Source: an uncultured Oscillospiraceae bacterium (lineage in GTDB: Bacteria; Bacillota; Clostridia; Oscillospirales; Oscillospiraceae). From it: a DNA stretch of 64,000 nucleotides. Each line of letters begins with the position of its first letter. Positions within the stretch are counted from its first letter, which is position 1. The position numbers and the translations under genes were made by a program. Of the stretch, positions 16,425-27,297 are shown piece after piece. The stretch covers positions 1-64,000 of the forward strand of contig CAKTQV010000010.1 of assembly GCA_934597255.1 (NCBI GenBank), given 5' to 3'. Below the pieces are notes generated by a model. It had not been told where the DNA came from and did not search any database. It saw nothing but the letters and a program-made list of their open reading frames with translations.

Positions 16425-19400
16425 ATGGCCTTTGTACACCTTCATGTCCACAGCGAATACAGTCTGCTCGACGGCGCGTGCCGCATCGCCGAGCTGCCCC
16501 TGCGCGCAAAGGAGCTTGGCCAGACCGCGCTGGCCGTGACCGACCACGGCGTGATGTACGGCGCGGTCGCGTTTTACCGCGCGTGCCGCGAGGCGGGCAT
16601 AAAGCCCATCATCGGCTGCGAGGTATACGTCGCGCCGCGCTCGCTCACGGGGCGGGAATACGGGCTGGATTCGGCGTATACCCATCTGATTCTGCTGTGC
16701 CGGAACGAGACGGGCTATCACAATCTCTGCCGGCTCGTGTCCGAGGCGTTCATCAACGGCTTTTACATCAAGCCGCGCATCGACTGGGAGCTGCTGCATC
16801 GCTATTCCGAGGGGCTCGTGTGCCTGTCCGGCTGCCTGGCCGGGGATATCCCGCAGAAGCTGGTCAACGGCCGCTATGCCGAGGCAAAGGCGCGCGCGGA
16901 GGAGCTTGACGCGCTGTTCGGCCGCGGCTACTTTTATCTGGAGCTGCAGAACCACGGCATTGACGACGAGGCGGAGGCGGCGCGCGGGCTGATCCGCATC
17001 GCCCGCGAGACCGGCATCCCCCTGGTGTGCACCAACGACGCGCACTATCTGAAAAAAGAGGACGCGCACACGCAGGATGTGCTTTTGTGCATCCAGACCG
17101 GCAAGACCGTCGGCGAGGAGAACCGGATGCGCTTTTCCTCCGACGACTTCTATCTCAAGGACGAGGCGCAGATGCGCGCGCTGTTTCCCGCCGTGCCGGA
17201 GGCGTTCGACAACACGAACGTCATCGCGGATATGTGCTCGTTCGATTTTGAGTTCGGCCACTATCATCTGCCGCAGTTCGCGCTGCCGGAGGGCGAGACG
17301 GACAGCTTCGCCTATCTGGAGCGGCTGTGCCGCGAGGGGCTGCGGCGGCGCTATCCCGCCGACTGGGAGAGCCATACGGCGCAGCTGGACTACGAGCTGG
17401 ATACCATCCGTTCGATGGGCTTTGTGGACTATTTTCTCATCGTGTGGGACTTCGTCCGCTTCGCCAAATCCAGGGGGATACCCGTCGGCCCCGGCCGCGG
17501 CAGCGCCGCCGGCTCGGTCGTCAGCTACACGCTGGGCATCACGGACGTCGATCCCGTGAAGTACAGTCTGTTTTTCGAGCGTTTTCTCAACCCCGAGCGC
17601 GTTACCATGCCGGATATCGACATGGATTTCTGCGTGCGCCGGCGCGGCGAGGTGATCGACTATGTGACGCGCAAATACGGCGCCGACCACGTCGCCCAGA
17701 TCGTGACGTTCGGCACGATGGCCGCGCGCCTGGCCATACGCGACGTCGGCCGCGCGCTCGATATCGGCTACGGCGAGGTGGATGCGGTGGCCAAGCAGGT
17801 GCCCGCGGCGCTGAACATGACGCTGGACGAGGCGCTGCGGCTGTCGAAGCCGCTCAGGGAATTTTACGACGGCGACGCGAAGATGCACGAGCTGATCGAC
17901 ACGGCGCGCGCGCTGGAGGGTATGCCGCGCCACGCCTCCACGCACGCGGCGGGCGTGGTCATCTCGGCCCGGCCGCTGACGGATTATGTGCCGCTGGCGC
18001 GCAACGACGAGTCCATCGTCTGCCAGTTCCCCATGACGACGCTGGAGGAGCTGGGGCTGCTGAAGATGGATTTTCTGGGCCTGCGCAACCTGACCGTGCT
18101 GGAGGATGCGGCGGTGCTCGTGCGGCGGCGGCAGCCGGATTTCCATGTGGAGGAGATCCCGGAGGACGATCCGGAGACCTTTGCCATGCTGGCGGCCGGA
18201 CAGACCTCCGGCGTGTTCCAGCTGGAATCGACCGGCATGACCGGCGTGGCCGTGGGGCTGAAGGCGAAAAGCATCGAGGACATCACCGCCGTCATCGCCC
18301 TTTACCGGCCCGGGCCGATGGATTCCATCCCTCGCTTTCTCGACTGCGCCGGCCATCCCGAGCGCATCCGCTACAAGCATCCCCTGCTCAAGCCCATTCT
18401 TGAGGTGACCTACGGCTGCATCGTGTATCAGGAGCAGGTCATCGAGATCTTCCGCCGGCTCGCGGGCTTTTCGCTGGGTCAGGCCGACATGATCCGCCGG
18501 GCCATGAGCAAGAAAAAGCACGCCGTCATCGACGCGGAGCGGCAGGCTTTCGTCCACGGCGACGCCGCGCGCGGAATCCCCGGCTGCGTCGCCAACGGCG
18601 TGGACGCCGAAACGGCCAACTCCATCTACGACGAGATCAACGATTTCGCGTCCTACGCCTTCAACAAGGCGCACGCCGTCAGCTACGCCATCGTGTGCTA
18701 CCGGACGGCGTGGATGAAGTGCCACTGGCCGCAGGAGTACATGGCGGCGCTGCTGACGAGCATACTGGATTCGAGCCAGAAGGTCGCCGAATACATTGCC
18801 GAGTGCCGCAATCTGGGCATAAAGCTGCTGCCGCCGGATGTGAATGAATCGGAGGCGGACTTCACGGTCGTCGGCGGAAACATCCGCTTCGGCCTGTGCG
18901 CCGTCAAGGGCATCGGCCGCGGGTTCGTCAACGAGCTGGCCGCCGAGCGCACGCTCAACGGCCCGTTCCGCTCGATCGACGAGTTCTGCCGCCGTCTCTA
19001 CGGGCGCGATCTCAACCGCCGCGCCGTCGAGTCGCTCATTCGCGCCGGGGCGTTCGATTCCCTCGGCTTCAAGCGCCGGGCGCTGCTGCAGGTGCTCGAC
19101 CGCGTGATCGACGGCATAAGCTCCGAGGGACGGAAAAACGTGGCCGGGCAGATGGATCTGTTCTCCATGGACGACGGCGGCGAGAGCGCGGGCGCCGAGA
19201 TCGAGCTGCCGGACGTGGAGGAATTCACGCCGCAGGAGCGCATGGCCATGGAAAAGGCCACGACGGGGCTGTACCTGTCCGGCCACCCCATGGACGAATA
19301 CCGGGAGAAGGCCGCGCGGTTCGGCGCGGTGTCCATCGGGTCGATCCTGGCGAGCTTTTCCGACGAGCCCGGCGAAAAACGCTTTCAGGACGGCCAGAAC

Positions 19401-19886
19401 GTGACGGTCGCGGGCGTGGTGGCGTCGGCGCGCACGCGCGCGACCAAGACCGGCTCGCTCATGAGCTACGTCGTGCTGGAGGACGACACGGCCAGCATGG
19501 AGTTGATCGCGTTTCAGCGCGTGCTGGATCAGTACGGGGCCTATCTGAAGGAAAATGCGCCCGTGTGCTGCACGGGGCGCATCTCCGTGCGCGACGAAAA
19601 GGAGCCGCAGCTCATGCTCAACACGGTCACACCGCTCGACGCCGCCGCGCCGGCGATCGCGCCGGGGCCGCAGCGGCCGCAGACGCTATGGGTGCGCCTG
19701 CCGAGCCGCGACGATCCGGCCGTGCGCCGCATCGAGCTGATTTTGACCATGTTCCCCGGCGAGCAGCCGCTCGTCCTGTATTTTACCGACACGAAAAAAC
19801 GCCTCGGCGCGCGCTGCGTCATCCATGACGCGCTGGTGCGCGAGCTGAGGGAGATGCTCGGCGACGAAAACGTCGTCGTGAAATGA
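16425..19886 (+). CDS. dnaE: DNA polymerase III alpha subunit, DnaE type
   Basis: A 1153-residue replicative-type polymerase. The PHP domain begins FVHLHVHSEYSLLDG. The C-family palm contains GPGRGSAAGS and the acidic PDIDMD motif in MPDIDMDFCV. The fingers and helix-hairpin-helix region lie around 550-830. An OB-fold covers about 985-1060 (VTVAGVVASARTRATKTG). A full-length DnaE without the PolC-type exonuclease insertion. The stop overlaps the following ATG by 4 bp. Confidence 0.97.
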   Translation: MAFVHLHVHSEYSLLDGACRIAELPLRAKELGQTALAVTDHGVMYGAVAFYRACREAGIKPIIGCEVYVAPRSLTGREYGLDSAYTHLILLCRNETGYHNLCRLVSEAFINGFYIKPRIDWELLHRYSEGLVCLSGCLAGDIPQKLVNGRYAEAKARAEELDALFGRGYFYLELQNHGIDDEAEAARGLIRIARETGIPLVCTNDAHYLKKEDAHTQDVLLCIQTGKTVGEENRMRFSSDDFYLKDEAQMRALFPAVPEAFDNTNVIADMCSFDFEFGHYHLPQFALPEGETDSFAYLERLCREGLRRRYPADWESHTAQLDYELDTIRSMGFVDYFLIVWDFVRFAKSRGIPVGPGRGSAAGSVVSYTLGITDVDPVKYSLFFERFLNPERVTMPDIDMDFCVRRRGEVIDYVTRKYGADHVAQIVTFGTMAARLAIRDVGRALDIGYGEVDAVAKQVPAALNMTLDEALRLSKPLREFYDGDAKMHELIDTARALEGMPRHASTHAAGVVISARPLTDYVPLARNDESIVCQFPMTTLEELGLLKMDFLGLRNLTVLEDAAVLVRRRQPDFHVEEIPEDDPETFAMLAAGQTSGVFQLESTGMTGVAVGLKAKSIEDITAVIALYRPGPMDSIPRFLDCAGHPERIRYKHPLLKPILEVTYGCIVYQEQVIEIFRRLAGFSLGQADMIRRAMSKKKHAVIDAERQAFVHGDAARGIPGCVANGVDAETANSIYDEINDFASYAFNKAHAVSYAIVCYRTAWMKCHWPQEYMAALLTSILDSSQKVAEYIAECRNLGIKLLPPDVNESEADFTVVGGNIRFGLCAVKGIGRGFVNELAAERTLNGPFRSIDEFCRRLYGRDLNRRAVESLIRAGAFDSLGFKRRALLQVLDRVIDGISSEGRKNVAGQMDLFSMDDGGESAGAEIELPDVEEFTPQERMAMEKATTGLYLSGHPMDEYREKAARFGAVSIGSILASFSDEPGEKRFQDGQNVTVAGVVASARTRATKTGSLMSYVVLEDDTASMELIAFQRVLDQYGAYLKENAPVCCTGRISVRDEKEPQLMLNTVTPLDAAAPAIAPGPQRPQTLWVRLPSRDDPAVRRIELILTMFPGEQPLVLYFTDTKKRLGARCVIHDALVRELREMLGDENVVVK

Positions 19887-21202
19887 CGCGCCGGCCCCGG
19901 CCGGGCGCGGGATCAGAAGGAGACATTACCATAGAAGATACGACCGTCAAAAAGGAACGCGCCGCGCTGGCGGGCCTGTCCGCCGCGGCCATGGACGAAT
20001 CGGAGCGCAGCGACGACGCAAGCATGGACGAGCTGCGCGCGCTGACGGAAACGGCCGGCGCGGAGCCGGTGTGCACGCTGCTGCAAACGCGCGCCGCTCC
20101 CGATCCGCGCAGCTTTCTCGGTCCGGGAAAGGTGGCGGAGCTGAAGGAGCTGATCGAAAACTCCGAATGCGATCTGGCCGTGTTCGACAACGATCTTTCA
20201 CCGTCGCAGGCGCGGGTGCTGGAAAAGGAGCTGGGCGTGCGCGTGCTTGACCGCACGGGTCTGATTTTGGACATATTCGCCCAGCGCGCGCGCAGCCGCG
20301 AGGGCAAGCTGCAGGTCGAGCTGGCGCAGTACCGCTATCTGCTGCCGCGGCTGACCGGCATGTGGACGCATCTGAAGCGCCAGGCCGGCACGTCCGCGCC
20401 CATCGGAACGCGCGGCCCCGGCGAGACGCAGCTGGAGACCGACCGCCGCCATATCCGCCGCCGGATACAGAAGCTGACGGAGGAGCTGGAGCAGGTGCGG
20501 CGCGTGCGCGCCACGCAGCGCAAAAAGCGCAGCAAGAACGCCGTGCCCGTCGTGGCGCTCGTCGGCTACACGAACGCCGGAAAGTCCACGCTTCTCAACG
20601 CGCTGACGGGCGAGTCGATCCAGACCGGCGACCGCCTGTTCGACACCCTGGACACAACGACCCGCCGGCTCGATCTCGGCGAGGAGGGCGAGGCGCTGCT
20701 GTCGGACACCGTGGGATTTATCCGCAAGCTGCCGACGGAGCTGGTCGATGCGTTCAAGGCCACGCTGGAGGAGCTTTGCTACGCCGATCTGCTGCTGCAC
20801 GTCGTGGATATATCCAACCCCGACTACCCCGGCCAGATGCGCGTTGTGGAGGGGTTGATCGAGCGGCTCGGCGCCGGCGGGACGCCGTGCGTGCGGGTGT
20901 ATAACAAGTGCGACCGCTTTTTCGGCCGGCTGCCGCACGGCGAGGATGAGATATGCGTCTGTGCGGCGAGCGGCGAAGGGCTTGGCGCGCTGCGCCACGC
21001 CATCGGGCAGAAGCTCGGCGCGGAGTTGTCGCGCGTGCATCTGCGCGTCCCCTACGACCGGGCGGCGCTGGCGGAGCGGCTGCGCCGGGAGGCCAACGTG
21101 CTCGATATGCAGTATACGGACGAGTGCATCGACGTGCTGGCGGTGCTGCGGCCGGCGCTGCGGGAGGAATTCGCCGCGTGGGAGGTGCCGCTGCATGGGT
21201 GA
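19883..21202 (+). CDS. hflX: GTPase HflX
   Basis: A ribosome-associated GTPase of up to 439 residues. The N-terminal glycine-rich HflX domain has DPRSFLGPGKV and DNDLSPSQAR, followed by GPGETQLETDRR and a coiled segment. The G domain has Walker A GYTNAGKST, DTVGF and NKCD. The start is uncertain. The ATG at 19883 overlaps the dnaE stop (ATGA) but has no Shine-Dalgarno sequence. AAGGAG at 19917-19922 instead lies 8 nt before an in-frame ATA (19931) and 2 nt before ATT (19925). Initiation may be non-canonical or coupled to dnaE. Confidence 0.93.
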   Translation: MTRRPRPGAGSEGDITIEDTTVKKERAALAGLSAAAMDESERSDDASMDELRALTETAGAEPVCTLLQTRAAPDPRSFLGPGKVAELKELIENSECDLAVFDNDLSPSQARVLEKELGVRVLDRTGLILDIFAQRARSREGKLQVELAQYRYLLPRLTGMWTHLKRQAGTSAPIGTRGPGETQLETDRRHIRRRIQKLTEELEQVRRVRATQRKKRSKNAVPVVALVGYTNAGKSTLLNALTGESIQTGDRLFDTLDTTTRRLDLGEEGEALLSDTVGFIRKLPTELVDAFKATLEELCYADLLLHVVDISNPDYPGQMRVVEGLIERLGAGGTPCVRVYNKCDRFFGRLPHGEDEICVCAASGEGLGALRHAIGQKLGAELSRVHLRVPYDRAALAERLRREANVLDMQYTDECIDVLAVLRPALREEFAAWEVPLHG

Positions 21203-21797
21203 GCGCTTCCGGCTGCGCGGCGGCGGCGACGGCTTTTACGAGGAAAAGCGCTCGCGCTTTCTCGCGGCGGTATTCCGCGTCGCGGACGAGGACGAGGCCC
21301 GCGCGCGTATCGCGCAGGTGCGGAAAAAATACCCGGACGCGCGCCATCACGTCTGGGCCTGGGTGCTGCCGGACGGCAGCTGCCGCTGGTCGGACGACGG
21401 CGAGCCCGGCGGAACGGCCGGCGCGCCCACGGCGGATATTCTGAAAAACGCCCATGTGTACGGCGCGCTGTGCGTCACGACGCGCTATTTCGGCGGAACG
21501 CTGCTCGGCTCGGGCGGTCTTGTGCGCGCGTATTCCAGGGCCGCGCAGCTCGCGCTGGCCGACGCGGGGACGGAGGAGGACCCGGCGCTGTGCACGCTGT
21601 GCGCGCGCGTCCGCTGGGAGGATCTCGACCGCGTGCACCGGCTGGCGCGCGAGCTGGGCGCGTCGGCGCAGGCGGACTATGTCTCCGACCCGGAAAACGC
21701 GCTTCTGACGCTGACGCTCGAGGAAAAAAACCGCGGGCCGTTCATCCGCCGGCTCACGGAGCAGACCGCGGGCCGCGGCGTGATCACGGAGGCGTAG
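21195..21797 (+). CDS. YigZ/IMPACT-family protein (UPF0029)
   Basis: A 200-residue protein of the IMPACT/YigZ family. It has the N-terminal KRSRFLA and the diagnostic WSDDGEPGGTAGAP plus TRYFGGTLLGSGGLVRAYS; the C-terminal DUF1949-like domain follows. The family binds nucleic acid or ribosomes in eukaryotes, but bacterial roles are undefined. The ATG lies 8 bp inside hflX, with GGAGG 9 nt upstream. Confidence 0.93.
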   Translation: MGERFRLRGGGDGFYEEKRSRFLAAVFRVADEDEARARIAQVRKKYPDARHHVWAWVLPDGSCRWSDDGEPGGTAGAPTADILKNAHVYGALCVTTRYFGGTLLGSGGLVRAYSRAAQLALADAGTEEDPALCTLCARVRWEDLDRVHRLARELGASAQADYVSDPENALLTLTLEEKNRGPFIRRLTEQTAGRGVITEA

Positions 21798-21813
21798 GGC
21801 GGCGCGGGTGCGT

Positions 21814-21829
21814 CGAAAAAATTTTTTCG
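21814..21829. repeat. Perfect 16-bp A/T palindrome upstream of dgt
   Basis: CGAAAAAATTTTTTCG reads the same on both strands and is followed at 21834-21843 by a second palindrome, TTTTCGAAAA. Both lie in a 130-bp AT-rich gap within otherwise GC-rich DNA, between yigZ and dgt. A regulatory or DNA-bending role is possible. It has no loop and so is not a normal terminator. Confidence 0.5.
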
Positions 21830-21927
21830 GAAATTTTCGAAAAGAAAAAAGGGAAATACGAACTTGTGTCGTATAGAAGTATTATAGAGGCATTTTTCCC
21901 CGGTCAAAACCGAAAGGCGGTGAACGC

Positions 21928-22926
21928 ATGACTTCACGGGAGATACGGGAGCAGCAGGAGAGGCTGTTCATCGGCGCGCACGGCGTTCTGTCGTGCGAGA
22001 GCCAGGGGCGCGAGGTCCTGGAGGCGGAGGACGAGGTGCGCACCTGCTTCCAGCGGGACGTGGACCGCATCACGCACTCCAAAAGCTTCCGCCGTCTGCG
22101 CCACAAGACGCAGGTGTTCCTGCGCCCGGAGGGCGACCATTACCGCACGCGCCTGACGCACACGCTGGAGGTCAGCCGCGTTGCGCGGACGATCGCGCGG
22201 GCGCTGGCGCTCAACGAGGATCTGACGGAGGCCATCGCGCTCGGCCACGATCTGGGCCACACGCCCTTCGGCCACGCCGGCGAGCGGGCGCTGCGCGCCA
22301 TCACGGGGCGCTTCAACCACTACGAGCAGAGTCTGCGCGTCGTGGACAAGCTTGAGCGCGAGGGGCGGGGGCTGAATCTGTGCCTTGAAACGCGCATCGG
22401 CATCCTCAACCACACGACCGGCGAGCCGCGCGGCTCCACGGAGGCGGACGTCGTCCGCCTGTCGGACCACATCGCCTATCTCAACCACGATCTGGACGAC
22501 GCCGAGCGCGCGCGCATCGTGCGCCCGGACGAGGTGCCGGCCATCGTGCGCGGACGCATCGGCGAGCGCAATTCCGCGCGCATCAACGCCATGGTCACGG
22601 ACGTCATCGAAAACAGCGCGGACGGCGCCGTGCGCTTTTCCGAGTCCATGCGCGAGGCGTATCAGGTGTTTTACGACTTCATGTTCGAGGCGGTGTACCG
22701 CAACCCGACGGCCAAGGGCGAGGAAAAGAAGGTGCAGGGGCTGCTCGAGCCGATCTGGACCTATTTTGCCGGCCACACGGAGGAGCTTCCGCCGGAATAT
22801 GCCGCCATCGCGCGGCAGGAGGGGCCGGAGCGGGCCGCGACGGACTATGTCTCCGGCATGACGGACTCGTTTGCCATCGGCACGTTTGACCGGCTGTTCA
22901 TCCCGGCCTCCTGGTCGCGGATATAA
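21928..22926 (+). CDS. dgt: Deoxyguanosinetriphosphate triphosphohydrolase-like HD protein
   Basis: A 332-residue HD-domain dNTPase. Metal-binding residues appear in RLTHTLEV (first His), the HD pair in LGHDLGHTPFGHAGE, and a later aspartate in LSDHIAYLNHDLDD. The length fits the shorter Firmicutes Dgt-like proteins found upstream of dnaG. An AGGCGG ribosome-binding site precedes the ATG. A TATTAT-type -10 is visible near 21880, but no convincing -35. Confidence 0.93.
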   Translation: MTSREIREQQERLFIGAHGVLSCESQGREVLEAEDEVRTCFQRDVDRITHSKSFRRLRHKTQVFLRPEGDHYRTRLTHTLEVSRVARTIARALALNEDLTEAIALGHDLGHTPFGHAGERALRAITGRFNHYEQSLRVVDKLEREGRGLNLCLETRIGILNHTTGEPRGSTEADVVRLSDHIAYLNHDLDDAERARIVRPDEVPAIVRGRIGERNSARINAMVTDVIENSADGAVRFSESMREAYQVFYDFMFEAVYRNPTAKGEEKKVQGLLEPIWTYFAGHTEELPPEYAAIARQEGPERAATDYVSGMTDSFAIGTFDRLFIPASWSRI

Positions 22927-22966
22927 AGAATACAGAACGCCGGACGGAGAAGGGAGGGAGCGTTCC

Positions 22967-24707
22967 GTGGCGTTTTCCGAATCGTTTCTGGAGGAGCTGG
23001 CCGCGCGCAACGACATTGCGGACGTCGTGTCCGGCTATGTGCGGCTGACAAAGCGGACCGGCGCGAACCAGTTCGGCCTGTGTCCGTTCCACAGCGAAAA
23101 GACGCCCTCCTTTTCCGTCAACACCGAGCGGCAGATCTATCACTGCTTCGGCTGCGGCAAGGGCGGGAGCGTCATCAACTTCATCATGGAGATCGAGAAC
23201 CTCTCCTTTCCCGACGCGGTGCAGTTTCTTGCGCGGCGCGCCGGCATGGAGGTGCCGGACGACCGGCCGGATGAAAACCGGAGCCGCCGGGCCCGGATGC
23301 TCGAGCTCAACCGCGACGCCGCCCGCTTTTTTCACGCCCGTCTCATGGCGGATGCCGGCGCGGCGGCGGCCTATGTGCTCCGGCGGGGCATAACGCCGGC
23401 CTTCGTGAAGAATTTCGGGCTCGGCTTCGCCCCGGACAGTTGGAACGCGCTGACCGACGAGATGACGCGCCGGGGCTACACGCGCGCCGAGCTCGTGGAC
23501 GCGGGGCTGGCGCGGACGGGGAAAAGCGGCGGCGTTTACGACTATTTCCGCAACCGGCTGATGTTCCCGGTCATCGACGTGCGCGGGAGCGTGATCGGCT
23601 TTTCCGGCCGCGTTCTGGACGACGGCGAGCCGAAGTATCTCAACTCGCCCGACACGCTGGTTTACAGCAAAGCGCACAGTCTTTTCGCTTTGAATCTGGC
23701 AAAAAAGTCAAAAAGCGGATATATTATACTCGCGGAGGGAAATATAGACGTGGTCAGTCTGCATCAGGCAGGCTTCGACAGCGCGGTGGCCAGCCTCGGC
23801 ACGAGTCTGACGCCGGATCAGGCGCGGCTGCTCGCGCGCTATACGAATCAGGTCGTCATCGCCTATGACGCCGACGCCGCCGGACAGAAGGCCGCGCAGC
23901 GCGCCATCGGGATACTGCAGCCGCTGGATATGAAGGTGAAGGTGCTGCGCATCCCGGGCGCGAAGGACCCGGACGAGCTGATCCGTAGCCAGGGGCCGGA
24001 CGCCTTCCGCCGGCTCATCGAGCGCAGCGACAACCAGATCGAATACCGCCTGCAGCTTGTGCTGGAGAAATACGATCTCGGCTCGGACGAGGGACGCGTC
24101 GGCTATCTGCGGGAGGCCGCGGGGCTGATCGCGTCGCTGCCGGGCAGCGTGGAGCGCGAGATATACGGCGCGCGCTGCGCGGAGCGGGCCGGCGTTTCGG
24201 CGGAGGCCTTTTCCCTGGAGGTCACGCGCGAGCGCAAGAAGCTGACCGGCGCGGCCAAAAAGCAGCGCGACCGCGAGATCCTGTCCGTCAGCCGGCGCGC
24301 GCAGCCGAAGGAGCGCTCGCTCCGCTTTGACAACGTGCGCAGCGCGATGGCGGAGGAGGGGCTTATCAACCTTCTGTGCCGCTTTCCGGAGCTGTTTGCG
24401 GACGTGCCGCTTCGCGGCGAAAGCTTTTCATCCGAGGCGCTCGGTCGGCTTTATGACGGGATACGGACGCGCGTGCGCGCCGGACGCCCCGTGAGCGTGG
24501 CGGCGCTGGAGGGCGAATTTCCGCCGGAGGAGCTGTCGCTGCTGGCGGATATCCTGCACCGCGATCCGGTCCGGGCCGCGGAGGCGCCGGAGGCGCTGCG
24601 CGATTACATAAATACGATACAGTCGGAGAATGACAAGCTCGGCGGCATGGCCGATCTGAACAGCTACGCTGAAAAACTCAAGAAAACAAAAGGGTATGGT
24701 GGAAAAG

Positions 24708-24733
<26 letters not shown>
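22967..24733 (+). CDS. dnaG: DNA primase
   Basis: A 588-residue primase. The CHC2 zinc-binding domain has C39/H42 in CPFHSEKTPSF and C60/C63 in CFGCGKGGS. The catalytic core with TOPRIM follows, including LAEGNIDVVSLHQAGF and AYDADAAGQKAA. The C-terminal helicase-binding domain is short. The GTG at 22967 is chosen because AGGGAGGGAG lies just upstream; extending further upstream would overlap dgt. The 3' end overlaps rpoD. Confidence 0.95.
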
Positions 24734-26087
<1,354 letters not shown>

Positions 26088-26116
26088 AAAAATAACGATA
26101 CCGGAGGGGACCCGGC

Positions 26117-27223
26117 ATGACTAGATTCAAGGCGTTTCTCAAGCGAAAGGATATTGTGTTTTCCGCCCGGCGCTACGGCATCGACGCGTTTTCCGCCATG
26201 GCGCAGGGGCTGTTCTGCACGCTGCTCGTCGGCACGATCCTCAACACGCTCGGCGCGCAGCTTCACATCGGCTTTCTCACGGCGCCCGTGGCCACCGTCG
26301 GCGGCACGGACTACACCATCGGCTCCATCGCCTCGGCGATGGTCGGGCCGGCGATGGCCGTCGCCATCGGACACGCGCTGTGCGCGCCGGCCATGGTGCT
26401 GTTTTCCCTGGCGCCGGTGGGCTACGCCACCAATCTAATGGGCGGCGCCGGCGGGCCGCTGGCCGTGCTGGTCGTGGCCATCGTGGCCGCGGAATTCGGC
26501 AAGGCGGTCTCGAAGGAGACGAAGATCGACATCCTTGTCACGCCCATCGTGACCATTCTGGTCGGCGTGGGGCTGTCGTGCCTGATCGCCCGGCCGATCA
26601 GCGCGGCGGCAAGCTACGTCGGCACGCTGATCATCTGGGCCACGGAGCTGCGGCCGTTTCTGATGGGCATCGTCGTGTCCGCGGTCGTCGGCATCGCGCT
26701 GACGCTGCCGATCTCGTCGGCGGCCATCTGCTCGGTGCTGGGGCTGACGGGACTGGCCGGAGGCGCCGCCGTGGCGGGCTGCTGCGCGCAGATGGTGGGC
26801 TTCGCGGTGATGAGCTTCCGGGAAAACCGCTGGGGCGGACTTGTGTCCCAGGGCCTTGGGACGAGCATGCTCCAGATGCCGAACATCCTGAAAAACATAC
26901 GGGTCTGGATACCGCCCACCGTGGCGAGCATGATCACCGGCCCCATCGCCACCTGCGTGTTCCGGATGGAGATGAACGGCGCGTCGGTCAATGCCGGCAT
27001 GGGCACCTGCGGCCTGTGCGGGCCGATCGGCGTGTGGACGGGCTGGGTCGCGCCGACGGAGCAGGCGATCGCCAACGGCGCGTCGGCCATGGCGCCGGGC
27101 GCGCCGGACTGGATCGGGATGGCGCTGGTGTGCTTTGTGCTGCCGGCCGTGATAAGCTGGGCGCTGGGCGGGCTGCTGCGCCGTATCGGCTGGATCCGCG
27201 AGGGCGATCTGAAGCTGCCGTAA
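26117..27223 (+). CDS. PTS_EIIC-type (PF13303-like) membrane permease
   Basis: A 368-residue, strongly hydrophobic protein with about ten TM segments. It resembles the short PTS sugar transporter IIC family 2 (YIGSIASAMVGPAMAVAIGHALCAP-like glycine/alanine-rich helices, GMGTCGLCGPIGVWTG). No IIA or IIB partner is encoded nearby, so it may act as a stand-alone permease or vitamin/sugar carrier. GGAGGGG precedes the ATG, and it follows rpoD by 29 bp, possibly by read-through. Confidence 0.7.
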   Translation: MTRFKAFLKRKDIVFSARRYGIDAFSAMAQGLFCTLLVGTILNTLGAQLHIGFLTAPVATVGGTDYTIGSIASAMVGPAMAVAIGHALCAPAMVLFSLAPVGYATNLMGGAGGPLAVLVVAIVAAEFGKAVSKETKIDILVTPIVTILVGVGLSCLIARPISAAASYVGTLIIWATELRPFLMGIVVSAVVGIALTLPISSAAICSVLGLTGLAGGAAVAGCCAQMVGFAVMSFRENRWGGLVSQGLGTSMLQMPNILKNIRVWIPPTVASMITGPIATCVFRMEMNGASVNAGMGTCGLCGPIGVWTGWVAPTEQAIANGASAMAPGAPDWIGMALVCFVLPAVISWALGGLLRRIGWIREGDLKLP

Positions 27224-27240
27224 AAAATACATAAAAGAAA

Positions 27241-27276
27241 CCGGGGGCCGCACGATCTCGATCGTGCGGCCCCCGG
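27241..27276. terminator. Strong bidirectional terminator
   Basis: A 16-bp perfect stem (CCGGGGGCCGCACGAT and its complement) with a CTCG loop lies between convergent genes. The minus-strand exit is T-rich (TTTCTTTTATG then TTTTTT); the plus-strand exit is CGCTTTGCTTT. Confidence 0.9.
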
Positions 27277-27297
27277 CGCTTTGCTTTCCGGGAAGGG

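Noticed and set aside
15507..19286. A 1259-codon open frame antisense to whiA/dnaE
   Set aside because: It lies opposite well-conserved genes and its translation is H/R/A-rich low complexity, as expected from the complementary frame of GC-rich coding DNA.
26117..27223. Citrate or nucleobase permease instead of a PTS IIC-like protein
   Set aside because: Glycine-rich repeated helices and the GTCGLCGPIGVWTG segment fit the short IIC family better, although the absence of IIA/IIB leaves some doubt.
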